A stretch of DNA of 32,380 bases from a bacterium (lineage in GTDB: Bacteria > Joyebacterota > Joyebacteria > Joyebacterales > Joyebacteraceae): assembly GCA_025774645.1 (NCBI GenBank), contig JALGVN010000002.1:1-32380 (forward strand). The letters are read 5' to 3'. Positions 14,908 to 22,689 of this stretch are shown here, piece by piece. The notes under the pieces were generated by a model. That model was not told the DNA's origin and did no database searches. It saw only the letters and a program-made list of their open reading frames with translations. Within the stretch, counting starts at the first letter, position 1. Every line of letters begins with the position of its first letter. The translations under genes were made by a program, and so were the position numbers.

Positions 14908-17541
14908 CTACTTGACGAGATTCATCTTCCCGACCGAGACGCGCCCTCCCGCGTCCATGCGGAGGAAGTACGTCCCGCTCGCGACCGGTCTTCCGTCCGA
15001 GGACGTCCCGTTCCACACCGTCTCGTGTCGTCCGGCCGACCTGCTGCCCGACTCGAGCGTCCGCACGCGGCGGCCGGCGAGGTCGTAGACCGCGAGGTCG
15101 ACGTTCGCTGCCTCCACGAGCGCGTAGCTCACGGTCGTGACCGGGTTGAACGGGTTGGGGTAGTTCGAGATCTCCGCGACGAGCGAGGGAATCTCTGTGT
15201 CGTCGGGCACGCCCGCCACCGCGTCGAGATCGATCGAGAGCATCGATCGTCCGTACGTTCCCGCGACGAGCGTCCGCGTCGGCTGGTGGATCTTGATGTC
15301 GTAGACCGGTACCGCCGGGAGCCCGTCCCCGAGCACGTTCCACGAGGCCCCGAGGTTGGTCGTGTAGAAGCAACCGACGTCCATGCCGACGTAGAGCGTC
15401 GTCGGAATCTCCGGGTCGACGGCGATCACGTTGACCGGGCCGTCGGGGAGGTTGCCGTCGATGGCGTCCCAGGTCGCACCGGCGTCGTCGGAGCGGTAGA
15501 CGTGCGAGATGTTCTCGTCCCAGCGCAGGCCCGAAAACGTGACGTAGACGATCGACGAGTTCGTCGGGTCGACCGCCACCCTCGTCACCCACCGGTCGGG
15601 GAGGTCGCCGGAGATGTTGACCCAGTCTCCGCCGAACGCCTGCCTCTTCCACACGTTCGAGTCGTCCGTCCCGGCGTAGACGACGACAGGGCTCGAGGGT
15701 GCGACCGCCATCGTCGTGATCGTCCCGAAGTTCGCTCCCTGGTCACCGTTCGTGAGGTCCGGGCTGATGGCCGTCCAGCTGTCCGTCGCGTTCGTCGTCT
15801 TCCAGACGCGGTACGTGCCGAAGTAGAGGGTCTCGTTGTCGGTGGGGTCCATCACGATCGGGGTGTTCCAGTTCCTGCGGTCCCCGTCGTCGACGCCGTC
15901 GAGCGCCCAGTCCCAGTTGAGCCCGAAGTTCGTCGACTTGTACATGTTGCCCCACTGGTACTCGCAGTAGATCACGTCGGAGTCGGTCGGGTCGACGAGG
16001 ACGTAGAAGCCGTCGCCTCCGAATATCCGCTCCCAGTTGTCGGTGCCGCCGGTCGCCGTCCTGAGCGTCCCGTTGTCCTGCGTTCCGCCGTAGAGACGCT
16101 CGGGATGCAGGTAGTCGATCTCGATCGCGTAGAACTCGTTCGTGTGCTGGTCGTAGAGCTTCGTCCAGCTGTCGCCGGAGTTGTTCGAGACGTAGAGGCC
16201 GCCGTCGTTCCCGTCCCAGACGCGGGAGGGGTTCGACGGGTCGAACGCCAGGGCGTGGTGGTCGACGTGGTTCTCATCGGCGACCTCGTTCCAGAATCCT
16301 CCGCCCAACTCCGTGCGGTACATCGGGACTCCGAGTGTGAAGACGCGGTTGTGGTCGGTGGGGTCGACGCGGATCTGCCCGAAGTACCAGCCGAACGAGC
16401 TGAACAGGTTCGAGAGCGAGGCGGCGTTGACCATCGACCAGCTGTCGCCGTGGTTCGTCGACTTGTAGACGCCGTAGAAGTAGCCCGGATCGTCGGCGTA
16501 GATCGCGTAGACGATGTTCGGGCTCGAGGCGGCCACGGAGAGCCCGATCCTCCCGAGTCCCCAGGGGAGTCCGTCCACGAGCTCCTCCCACGAGTCGCCG
16601 CCGTCTACCGACCGCCAGATGCCGCTCGAGGGGCCGCCGGACGTCCTGTAGGTGCGGCGCCGCATGCGCTCCCACATCGCCGCGTAGACCGTGTCCGGAT
16701 GGTCGGGGTTGATCGCGACGTCGATCGCCGCCGTCGAATCGGTGAGCGCGAACACCTTCTCCCACGTGACCCCCGCGTTCAGGGAGCGGTAGATGCCGCG
16801 GTTCGAGTCCGCGTCGAAGATGGCGCCGGTCGCGGCGATCCAGATGCGGTCGGCGTCCTTGGGATCGACCACGACCCGGGCAATGTACCGGGTCTCCTCG
16901 AGGCCGATGTAGCTCCACGTCTGTCCCGCGTCCTCGGACTTGTACATGCCCTTCCCGAACCAGCTGAAGCTCGAGGCGGTCGCCTCGCCCGTGCCGACGT
17001 AGATGACGTCGGGGTCGTCGGGGCAGAGCGCGATCGCGCCGATCGTGAGGACCGGCTGGTCGTCGAAGATCGGCTCCCAGGTCGTGCCGCCGTCCACCGT
17101 CTTGTGGACGCCCCCGTTGCCCATGGCGGCGTAGACGATGTTCGGGTTCGTCGGGTGAACGACAATGTCGGCGATCCGCGCCCCGATGTTCGTGGGACCG
17201 CGCTCGACCCACTGGACGTTCCTGCTGCGGTTCGCCGCGAGCCGCATGGCCCGGGCGTCCTCGAGGGCCTCGTCGAGCTGCTCGATGTTGAGGCTGTTGT
17301 AGGGGTACGCGCGCTGGACGAACGCCCAGTCGTTCGGAAACGCGCCGGGCTCGTAGAGCTTCCCGTCGGCGGCGATCTCCGCCTTCATGTCGGCCTTGAG
17401 CCGTGCGGCGCGGGCGTCGATCTCCGCGAGCGTGACGGAGCCCTCCGCGGCCGGGTCGGCCGGGCCGGCGATCTGAATCGTCCAGAGAGCGGCCAGAGCG
17501 AGGACCGCGATGAGCCCGGAGAGGGCCAGTCGACGAGTCAT
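14908..17541 (-). CDS. Secreted BNR/VPS10-like repeat protein with C-terminal FlgD-Ig sorting-type domain
   Basis: The 877-aa protein starts with a signal peptide (about 1-25, 'LALSGLIAVLALAALW'). From about residue 110 to 760 it is built of BNR/sortilin-type beta-propeller repeats. These recur as 'GGVHKTVDGGTTWEPI', 'KGMYKSEDAGQTWSYI', 'SGIWRSVDGGDSWEEL', 'YGVYKSTNHGDSWSM' and 'SHVYRSDDAGATWDAI', each with an Asp-box-like S/T-x-D-x-G-x-T/S-W and an intervening 'VDPTxxxxVY' strand. The last ~86 residues (from 'ISNYPNPFNPVTTVSYAL' to 'GTYFLRMDAG..SVGKMNLVK') match the FlgD-Ig-like C-terminal domain used for cell-surface sorting in FCB-group bacteria. It is likely exported and surface attached; ligand or enzymatic activity unknown. 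ATG 17541 is preceded by AAGGA rather far upstream. The 1022-aa plus-strand ORF opposite is a GC-rich shadow. Confidence 0.88.
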   Translation of the reverse strand: MTRRLALSGLIAVLALAALWTIQIAGPADPAAEGSVTLAEIDARAARLKADMKAEIAADGKLYEPGAFPNDWAFVQRAYPYNSLNIEQLDEALEDARAMRLAANRSRNVQWVERGPTNIGARIADIVVHPTNPNIVYAAMGNGGVHKTVDGGTTWEPIFDDQPVLTIGAIALCPDDPDVIYVGTGEATASSFSWFGKGMYKSEDAGQTWSYIGLEETRYIARVVVDPKDADRIWIAATGAIFDADSNRGIYRSLNAGVTWEKVFALTDSTAAIDVAINPDHPDTVYAAMWERMRRRTYRTSGGPSSGIWRSVDGGDSWEELVDGLPWGLGRIGLSVAASSPNIVYAIYADDPGYFYGVYKSTNHGDSWSMVNAASLSNLFSSFGWYFGQIRVDPTDHNRVFTLGVPMYRTELGGGFWNEVADENHVDHHALAFDPSNPSRVWDGNDGGLYVSNNSGDSWTKLYDQHTNEFYAIEIDYLHPERLYGGTQDNGTLRTATGGTDNWERIFGGDGFYVLVDPTDSDVIYCEYQWGNMYKSTNFGLNWDWALDGVDDGDRRNWNTPIVMDPTDNETLYFGTYRVWKTTNATDSWTAISPDLTNGDQGANFGTITTMAVAPSSPVVVYAGTDDSNVWKRQAFGGDWVNISGDLPDRWVTRVAVDPTNSSIVYVTFSGLRWDENISHVYRSDDAGATWDAIDGNLPDGPVNVIAVDPEIPTTLYVGMDVGCFYTTNLGASWNVLGDGLPAVPVYDIKIHQPTRTLVAGTYGRSMLSIDLDAVAGVPDDTEIPSLVAEISNYPNPFNPVTTVSYALVEAANVDLAVYDLAGRRVRTLESGSRSAGRHETVWNGTSSDGRPVASGTYFLRMDAGGRVSVGKMNLVK

Positions 17542-17861
17542 TCCTGGTGTCCTTCCTTGTGGAGACCCTCCAGGGGTCGATTCGCAGGGCGCTTCGGGAG
17601 CCCGGTATCTCCGTCTCTTCTATTCTAACCCACTTTGTCAGGAATCGCGAGGGTATAGCCGCGGCGGGGCGTCCGCGCACCCGTCCACCGAGTTGACGCC
17701 TCGCCCGCAACACGCATCCGCAGGTGCCGGAATCGTGCCCGGCAATAGGGCTCCTTCTGTGACGGGCGGGTTCTGGTGCGGTCCCTGCTCCACGACCTTC
17801 CGCTCCGGCGCCCTTGTGCGGGCGCCACGGACCGTGCGCCTTGTGAGGGGAGGGTGTGACG
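17542..17861. other. Divergent intergenic region between BNR protein and LTD protein genes
   Basis: 320 bp with no supportable gene. On the minus strand TAGAAT (17622-17627) could be a -10 box for the BNR-protein gene, about 80 nt before its ATG, but no good -35 is seen. On the plus strand I find no clear promoter for the downstream gene. Both neighbours encode exported proteins. Confidence 0.35.
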
Positions 17862-18722
17862 ATGGCACGGATGCTCCTTGTAGCGCTCTGGGTGTTCTGC
17901 GTCGCCGGCGCGGCGCGGGGGCTCGAAGTCTGGAACAGCGTCGTTCTGAACGAGATTCACTACTACGTACCGGGCTACGACGCGCACAACGAGTACGTCG
18001 AGCTCGTGAACACCGGGGGAACCGTCGCGTTCCTCGATGGGGCCGTGATGACCGACGAGGGCGACGACGGCATGCCCGAGCCGGTCTTCCGGTTCCCGGG
18101 AGAGCGGGGAGGCTTCGAGCACCCGATCTGGCCCGGCCAGATCGTGCTGATCGCGGTCGACGCCATCGCCGGGGAGATCGAGCCGGATCTCACGCACGCC
18201 GACTGGGAGTTCGTCCACCCGTCGGACGACAACGACAACCCCGATGTCCCGAATCTGCGGCACTGCGCCGGGTCCGACATCGACATCGCGCTCGCGAACG
18301 GCGGGGACGGGATTCTCATCGCCACCGGGGAAGACACGACCGCCGCCATCGACTGCGCCACGGTCGTGGACGGCGTCAACTGGGCCGGTGTCGCCGACCC
18401 GGTTCCCATCACCTGGACGACCTGCGCGGATCCCGCTCACGCCGCCGGCGTCCCTCAGGGGAACTCGCTCGGGAGGTGTCCGGGCGGCATCGACGGGAAC
18501 TCGTCGAGCGCCGAGGACTGGTTCATGACGATCCCCTCGCCGGGAGCGCCGAACATGCCGTCGTGGCCCTCCGACTGCTCGGTGGGGATCGCGGAAGAGC
18601 GAGCGAGCTGGGGGCTCATCAAGGCCCTCTACCGGCTCCGCGGCCCCGTGCCTGCGCCCGCCCCAGCGGGCACGACCGGATCCGGGAGCGGATCCGATGG
18701 GGGCTCCAGCCCTCGCCGTTGA
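17862..18722 (+). CDS. Secreted lamin-tail-domain (LTD) protein
   Basis: The 286-aa protein has a signal peptide ('MLLVALWVFCVAGAARG', about 1-20). A lamin tail domain (Ig-like fold) follows at about 24-200: 'VVLNEIHYYVPGYDAHNEYV' and 'ELVNTGG' at the start, then 'FPGERGGFEHPIWPGQIVLI' and 'NGGDGILIATG', with 'GNSLGRCP' and 'PSPGAPN' in the closing strands. The start, 'FLDGAVMTDEG', the 'PGQ' turn and 'GNSLGR...SPGAPN' are typical of bacterial LTD proteins. The C-terminal 30 residues are Pro/Ala then Gly/Ser-rich, without an obvious anchor. Function unknown; such domains are thought to mediate binding at the cell surface. ATG 17862 has GGGGAGGG upstream; the GTG at 17856 is too close to it. 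Confidence 0.78.
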   Translation: MARMLLVALWVFCVAGAARGLEVWNSVVLNEIHYYVPGYDAHNEYVELVNTGGTVAFLDGAVMTDEGDDGMPEPVFRFPGERGGFEHPIWPGQIVLIAVDAIAGEIEPDLTHADWEFVHPSDDNDNPDVPNLRHCAGSDIDIALANGGDGILIATGEDTTAAIDCATVVDGVNWAGVADPVPITWTTCADPAHAAGVPQGNSLGRCPGGIDGNSSSAEDWFMTIPSPGAPNMPSWPSDCSVGIAEERASWGLIKALYRLRGPVPAPAPAGTTGSGSGSDGGSSPRR

Positions 18723-18748
18723 CCGCGGTGCCCCGGTCGCGGTAGAAT
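18719..18748 (+). promoter_or_regulatory. Sigma-70-type promoter of the acpS-kbl operon
   Basis: -35 TTGACC (18719-18724, 5 of 6 consensus, overlapping the previous stop codon), 18-nt spacer, -10 TAGAAT (18743-18748). Transcription would start near 18755, about 35 nt before the TTG start of acpS. Confidence 0.6.
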
Positions 18749-18790
18749 ACTCGGACCCGATCGGAGTCAGGCTCTCGGCGGAGGCGCGTC

Positions 18791-19186
18791 TTGATCGTCG
18801 GAGTGGGAATCGACATCGTCGATCTGGAGGACTTCCGCGCGCGGCTGACCGACGACCTCATCCGGGAGCTGTTCCTTCCCGATGAGATCAGCTACTCGTC
18901 GTCGCGGGCGCGGCCGTGGGAGAGCTACGCGGCCAGGTTCGCGGCCAAGGAGGCTGTCATGAAGGCCCTGGGGGCGGGGTTGTCCCAGGGGCTCTCGTGG
19001 AAGGACGTCGAGGTCCGGCGGGAGGAATCGGGCGAACTCGAACTGCGCATGACGGGAACGGCTCTCGCGCGCGCGCGGGAGAGAGGAGTCTCCTCGGCGC
19101 GGCTCTCGGTCGCCCACTCCAGGAGGAGCGCGGTCGCGGTCGTCGTCCTCGAGGCCGAGTCGGGGCCGGCGCGGGAGGCACCGTGA
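18791..19186 (+). CDS. acpS: Holo-[acyl-carrier-protein] synthase
   Basis: The 131-aa protein has the AcpS signature: 'VGVGIDIVDLEDF' with the Mg-binding Asp8, and 'YAARFAAKEAVMKALG' with the second metal-binding Glu. It transfers phosphopantetheine from CoA to a Ser of acyl carrier proteins. The start is TTG 18791, preceded by GGAGG at 6 nt and placed so that 'IVGVGIDIVD' opens the protein as in the family. The stop overlaps the start of the AMP-forming ligase (GTGA). An acyl carrier protein gene lies two genes downstream, a plausible dedicated client. The last 15 residues extend beyond the usual AcpS fold. Confidence 0.9.
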   Translation: MIVGVGIDIVDLEDFRARLTDDLIRELFLPDEISYSSSRARPWESYAARFAAKEAVMKALGAGLSQGLSWKDVEVRREESGELELRMTGTALARARERGVSSARLSVAHSRRSAVAVVVLEAESGPAREAP

Positions 19187-20964
19187 GCTCCACCAGGACC
19201 ACCGGGAAAGGAACGGCATTGAGCAACATCGGTTCTTACGAAGAGAGACTGAAGGACTTCGACTGGGGGATCGCGAAGGAGATCCTCGGTTGGGAGGAAG
19301 GGGAGCTCCTCAACATCGGCGCGATCTGCTCAGATCGCGTCTGCGCACGCGGGATGGCCGACAAGGTCGCGCTCGTCTGGGAGGGGTTCGGCGACAAGAA
19401 GGCGACCTACACGTTCGACGACGTCCGCATCTACTCGAACGGATTCGCGGACTTCCTGGTGCGTCAGGGCATCGAACCGGGGGACAGGGTCTGCGTCTTC
19501 ATGGAGAAGATCCCGAGCCTCTACTTCTCGTTCCTGGGCGTCCTCAAGATGGGAGCGATCGTCCAGCCGCTCTTCTGCGCGTTCGGCGAAGAGTCGCTCG
19601 AGGTCAGGCTCGCGAGCGCCGGCACGCGGGCGATTCTCACCACGCAGAAGCACGCCCGCAAAGTACGGAAGATCCGGGATCGGCTCCCGTCGCTCGAGAA
19701 GGTCATCGTCGTCGCCGGCAACGAGTCGAAGCTCAAGGACGACGAGCTCTTTTTCGACGTCGAGAAGGCAGCCCGGGTCGAGGACTTCGAGTCCTACGCC
19801 GCGGGTCCCGAGACCCGGTCGGTCCTCCACTACACCTCGGGCACGACCGGTCAGCCGAAGGGCGCGCAGCACGCGCACGGCTCGATCTGGGGACAGGTGC
19901 TCACGACGTCGTGGGTCCTCGACCTCCGGGACGACGACGTCTACTGGTGCACGGCGGACCCCGGCTGGGTCACCGGCACGAGCTACGGGATCATCGGACC
20001 GTGGGCCCTCGGCGTCACGCAGTGCGTGCTCGACTCCGGGTTCACCTCGTCGCGCTGGTACCAGTTCATCCAGGACAACCGGGTCACCGTCTGGTATTCC
20101 GCGCCGACCGCCATTCGCTCGCTCATGCGGGACGGGGAGGAGGTCGTTGCGAAGTACGATCTCTCGTCGCTTCGGCATCTCGCGTCGGTCGGTGAGCCAC
20201 TGAACGCCGAGGCCGTCGTCTGGAGCGAGAAGGCGTACGGCCTCCCGTTCCTCGACACCTACTGGCAGACCGAGACCGGTTCGATCATGATCACGAACTT
20301 CCCCGGCATGCAGGTCAGGCCCGGGTCGATGGGCAAGGCGTTCCCGGGGATCACCGCGGCGCTCCTGGACCTCAAGACGCACGAACCGATCGACGAGGTG
20401 GGCAAGGTGGGACTCATCGCGTTCAGCCCCGGGTGGCCCGCGATGTTCCGCGAGTACCGGGGGCAGGACGACGTCTACCGAAGCAAGTTCGTCGGCGCTT
20501 CGGACGGCGCGACCCCGGACGAGCTCCGCACGGACGAGGGACTCTGGTACGTCTCGGGCGACCGGTCGAGCATCGACGCGGACGGTTACTTCTGGTTCGT
20601 GGGGAGGGACGACGACGTCATCAACACCGGTGGGCACCTCGTCGGTCCGTTCGAGATCGAATCGGCGCTCGTCGAGCACGAGGCGATTGCGGAGGCCGCG
20701 GCCATCGGCAAGCCCGACAAGGTGAACATGGAGGTCGTGAAAGCGATAGTGACGCTGAACCCCGGCTTCGAGCCGTCGGGCGACCTCGAGCTCAACGTCA
20801 TGAACTTCATAAGGAAGCGGCTGTCGCCTCTGGCGATGCCGCAGGAGATCGAGTACGTGGACAAGCTCCCGAAGACGCGCTCCGGGAAGATCCTGAGGCG
20901 GTACCTTCGGGCCCTCGAGTGGGGCGAAGAGGTCGGTGACCTCTCGACGCTCGAGGACGACTAG
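19183..20964 (+). CDS. Acetyl-CoA synthetase-like AMP-forming acyl ligase
   Basis: The ~593-aa ANL-superfamily adenylating enzyme has the P-loop 'HYTSGTTGQPKGAQHAHGS', the A5-type 'DTYWQTETGS', 'WYVSGDRSSIDADGYFWFVG', 'GRDDDVINTGGHLVGPFEIE' and the C-terminal Lys motif 'PKTRSGKILRR'. The Trp of 'YWQTE' is the residue that limits the acyl pocket in acetyl-CoA synthetases, so a short-chain acid (acetate/propionate) is the likely substrate; this is inference. At roughly 590 aa it is shorter than canonical Acs (about 650). Two starts are possible: GTG 19183 (GGGAGG 4 nt upstream, overlapping acpS) and TTG 19219 (AAAGGA upstream). The neighbours AcpS and ACP raise the possibility that it loads the carrier protein rather than CoA alone. 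Confidence 0.88.
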   Translation: MSSTRTTGKGTALSNIGSYEERLKDFDWGIAKEILGWEEGELLNIGAICSDRVCARGMADKVALVWEGFGDKKATYTFDDVRIYSNGFADFLVRQGIEPGDRVCVFMEKIPSLYFSFLGVLKMGAIVQPLFCAFGEESLEVRLASAGTRAILTTQKHARKVRKIRDRLPSLEKVIVVAGNESKLKDDELFFDVEKAARVEDFESYAAGPETRSVLHYTSGTTGQPKGAQHAHGSIWGQVLTTSWVLDLRDDDVYWCTADPGWVTGTSYGIIGPWALGVTQCVLDSGFTSSRWYQFIQDNRVTVWYSAPTAIRSLMRDGEEVVAKYDLSSLRHLASVGEPLNAEAVVWSEKAYGLPFLDTYWQTETGSIMITNFPGMQVRPGSMGKAFPGITAALLDLKTHEPIDEVGKVGLIAFSPGWPAMFREYRGQDDVYRSKFVGASDGATPDELRTDEGLWYVSGDRSSIDADGYFWFVGRDDDVINTGGHLVGPFEIESALVEHEAIAEAAAIGKPDKVNMEVVKAIVTLNPGFEPSGDLELNVMNFIRKRLSPLAMPQEIEYVDKLPKTRSGKILRRYLRALEWGEEVGDLSTLEDD

Positions 20965-21019
20965 AGCGGACCGGCCGCGGGCCGGCCGCGAGGCCGGCGC
21001 TGCGCGGAGGAAGGACGAC

Positions 21020-21265
21020 ATGGACGAGATCAGAGACGTGGTTCTCGAGTACGTGATCGACGAGTACGTCGAGGAGGACGAAATGGAGGTGACGTACGAT
21101 ACGCCGCTCATCTCCTCGGGCCTCGTCGACAGCTTCTCGATGGTCTCCCTGAAGGCGTTCCTCGAGAAGAGGTACGGCATCAGCATTCCCGATGCGGACG
21201 CGACCCCCGAGGCGTTCGACACGGTGAACTCGATCGTCGGGATCGTGGAGAAGCACACGGACTAG
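21020..21265 (+). CDS. Discrete acyl carrier protein
   Basis: The 81-aa acidic protein has the carrier-protein four-helix pattern and the phosphopantetheine site 'SGLVDSFSMVSLKAFLEKRY' (Ser after Asp, 'DSF' in place of the common 'DSL'). It differs enough from fatty-acid AcpP ('GADSLD') that it is probably a specialised carrier. ATG 21020 follows GGAGGAAGGA; the longer track ORF would overlap the ligase gene. It lies between the AMP ligase and kbl in an operon that begins with acpS, which would activate it. What acyl group it carries is not evident. Confidence 0.87.
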   Translation: MDEIRDVVLEYVIDEYVEEDEMEVTYDTPLISSGLVDSFSMVSLKAFLEKRYGISIPDADATPEAFDTVNSIVGIVEKHTD

Positions 21266-21274
21266 CGCGTCGTA

Positions 21275-21295
21275 CCGCGGGCACCGCGCCCGCGG
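21275..21295 (+). terminator. Intercistronic hairpin between ACP and kbl
   Basis: A perfect 8-bp GC stem CCGCGGGC/GCCCGCGG with loop ACCGC lies 10 nt after the ACP stop, with no U-tract. It could be a partial terminator or RNA-processing barrier that sets different levels of ACP and Kbl. Confidence 0.3.
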
Positions 21296-21348
21296 CCGCC
21301 GCCCGAGCCGCATCGCGGACGGGGAACGGAGAGAGGGAGCAGGTTCAC

Positions 21349-22596
21349 ATGGCCTATTCCGACACGAGGCGTCGGATGTTCGCCGAGAGCATCGACGCGA
21401 TCAAGGAGAAGGGGCTGTACAAGGAGAAGCGGTTCATCTGGTCGCCGCAGGACGCGGAGATCGAGGTGGAGTATCCCGAGGGGGCGCCCCACGAGAAGGT
21501 CCTGAACTTCTGCGCGAACAATTACCTCGGCCTCTCGAGCCATCCCGACGTGATCAAGGCCGCGCACGACGGGCTGGAGGAGCGCGGCTACGGGATGAGC
21601 TCCGTGAGGTTCATCTGCGGTACCCAGGACATCCACCGCGAGCTGCAGGATAAGGTGTCGGTGTTCCTCGGGATGGAGGACACGCTGCTCTTCCCGTCGT
21701 GCATGGACGCGAACGCCGGCGTCTTCGAGGCGGTTCTCGAGCCGGAAGACGTCATCATCGCCGACCGGCTCATCCACGCCTCGCTCGTCGACGGCATCCG
21801 ACTCTGCTCGGCCGAGTACGACACGTTCAAGCACATGGACATGAAGCACCTCAGGAAGAAGCTCGAACTTCACCAGGACAAGCGCCACCGTCTCATCGTC
21901 ACCGACGGCGTCTTCTCGATGGACGGCGACCTCTGTCCGCTCGACGAGATGTGCGATCTCGCCGAGGAGTACGACGCGATGGTCCTGGTCGACGAGTCGC
22001 ACGCGTCGGGTTTCATCGGGAAGACGGGACGAGGGACCCACGAGCACTTCGGGCTCATGGACAGGATCGACCTCATCACGACGACGTTCGGGAAGGCCCT
22101 GGGCGGCGCTTCGGGTGGGTGCGTCTCAGGTCGGAAGGAGCTCGTCGAGCTCTGCCGGCAGAAGGCGAGGCCGTACCTCTTCTCGAACTCGCTCTCGCCT
22201 ATGATCGTCGCCGCGACGATCCGCGTGATCGACATCCTCTCGAAGACGACCGAGCGGAGGGACAAGCTCGAGGAGAACACGAAGTACTTCCGGGAGGAGA
22301 TCACGAAGGCCGGGTTGAGCGTGAGGGAGGGCGTGACGCCGATCGTGCCCGTGATGCTCTACAACGCGAAACTCGCGAACGACATGTCGCGCGACATGTA
22401 CGCCGAGGGGATCTACGTGATCGGGTTCTTCTTCCCTGTCGTCCCCGCCGGCGCTGCGAGGATCCGCGTGCAGCTCTCGGCCGCGCACGAGAAGGAGCAC
22501 ATCGACAAGTGCGTCGCCGCCTTCAAGAAGGTGGGGGAGAAGTACGGCATCCTCGGCCTCGACAAGAAGGGGATCGTCGAGAAGTACGGGATGTAG
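21349..22596 (+). CDS. kbl: Glycine C-acetyltransferase (2-amino-3-ketobutyrate CoA ligase)
   Basis: The 415-aa PLP enzyme of the alpha-oxoamine synthase family is colinear with E. coli Kbl. Shared motifs are 'NFCANNYLGLSSHPDVIKAA', 'GMSSVRFICGTQDIHRELQ', 'VTDGVFSMDGDLCPLDE', 'LVDESHASGFIGKTGRG', the PLP-Lys 'TTTFGKALGGASGG', 'ARPYLFSNSLSP' and 'GFFFPVVPAGAARIRVQLSA'. It cleaves 2-amino-3-ketobutyrate with CoA to glycine and acetyl-CoA (or the reverse). A convergent threonine dehydrogenase gene supports threonine catabolism. Membership in an operon with AcpS, an acyl ligase and an ACP is unusual for kbl. A short C-terminal extension ('LGLDKKGIVEKYGM') follows the family end. Start ATG 21349 has GGGAG about 9 nt upstream. 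Confidence 0.93.
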   Translation: MAYSDTRRRMFAESIDAIKEKGLYKEKRFIWSPQDAEIEVEYPEGAPHEKVLNFCANNYLGLSSHPDVIKAAHDGLEERGYGMSSVRFICGTQDIHRELQDKVSVFLGMEDTLLFPSCMDANAGVFEAVLEPEDVIIADRLIHASLVDGIRLCSAEYDTFKHMDMKHLRKKLELHQDKRHRLIVTDGVFSMDGDLCPLDEMCDLAEEYDAMVLVDESHASGFIGKTGRGTHEHFGLMDRIDLITTTFGKALGGASGGCVSGRKELVELCRQKARPYLFSNSLSPMIVAATIRVIDILSKTTERRDKLEENTKYFREEITKAGLSVREGVTPIVPVMLYNAKLANDMSRDMYAEGIYVIGFFFPVVPAGAARIRVQLSAAHEKEHIDKCVAAFKKVGEKYGILGLDKKGIVEKYGM

Positions 22597-22633
22597 CTCG
22601 CGGGCCGGAGAGTGCCGCGGAGTCAGAAACAGC

Positions 22634-22662
22634 CGAGGGGCCGCGTTCGCCGCGGCCCCTCG
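22634..22662. terminator. Bidirectional terminator hairpin between kbl and tdh
   Basis: A perfect 12-bp stem CGAGGGGCCGCG/CGCGGCCCCTCG has a 5-nt loop and lies between two convergent stop codons. Tails on either side contain only scattered T residues. Its geometry and outer stem bases are identical to the hairpin at 24281. Confidence 0.7.
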
Positions 22663-22689
22663 ATCGTTGATGTGCATGTTCGTCGCGCG

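Noticed and set aside
14560-17628. 1022-aa plus-strand ORF opposite the BNR protein
   Set aside because: Composition is Val/Arg/Asp-rich without domains; it mirrors the codon bias of the real minus-strand gene, which has a signal peptide, repeats and a recognisable C-terminal domain.
19330-21258. 642-aa minus-strand ORF over the acyl ligase and ACP genes
   Set aside because: Antisense shadow; the plus strand has complete enzymes with all motifs.
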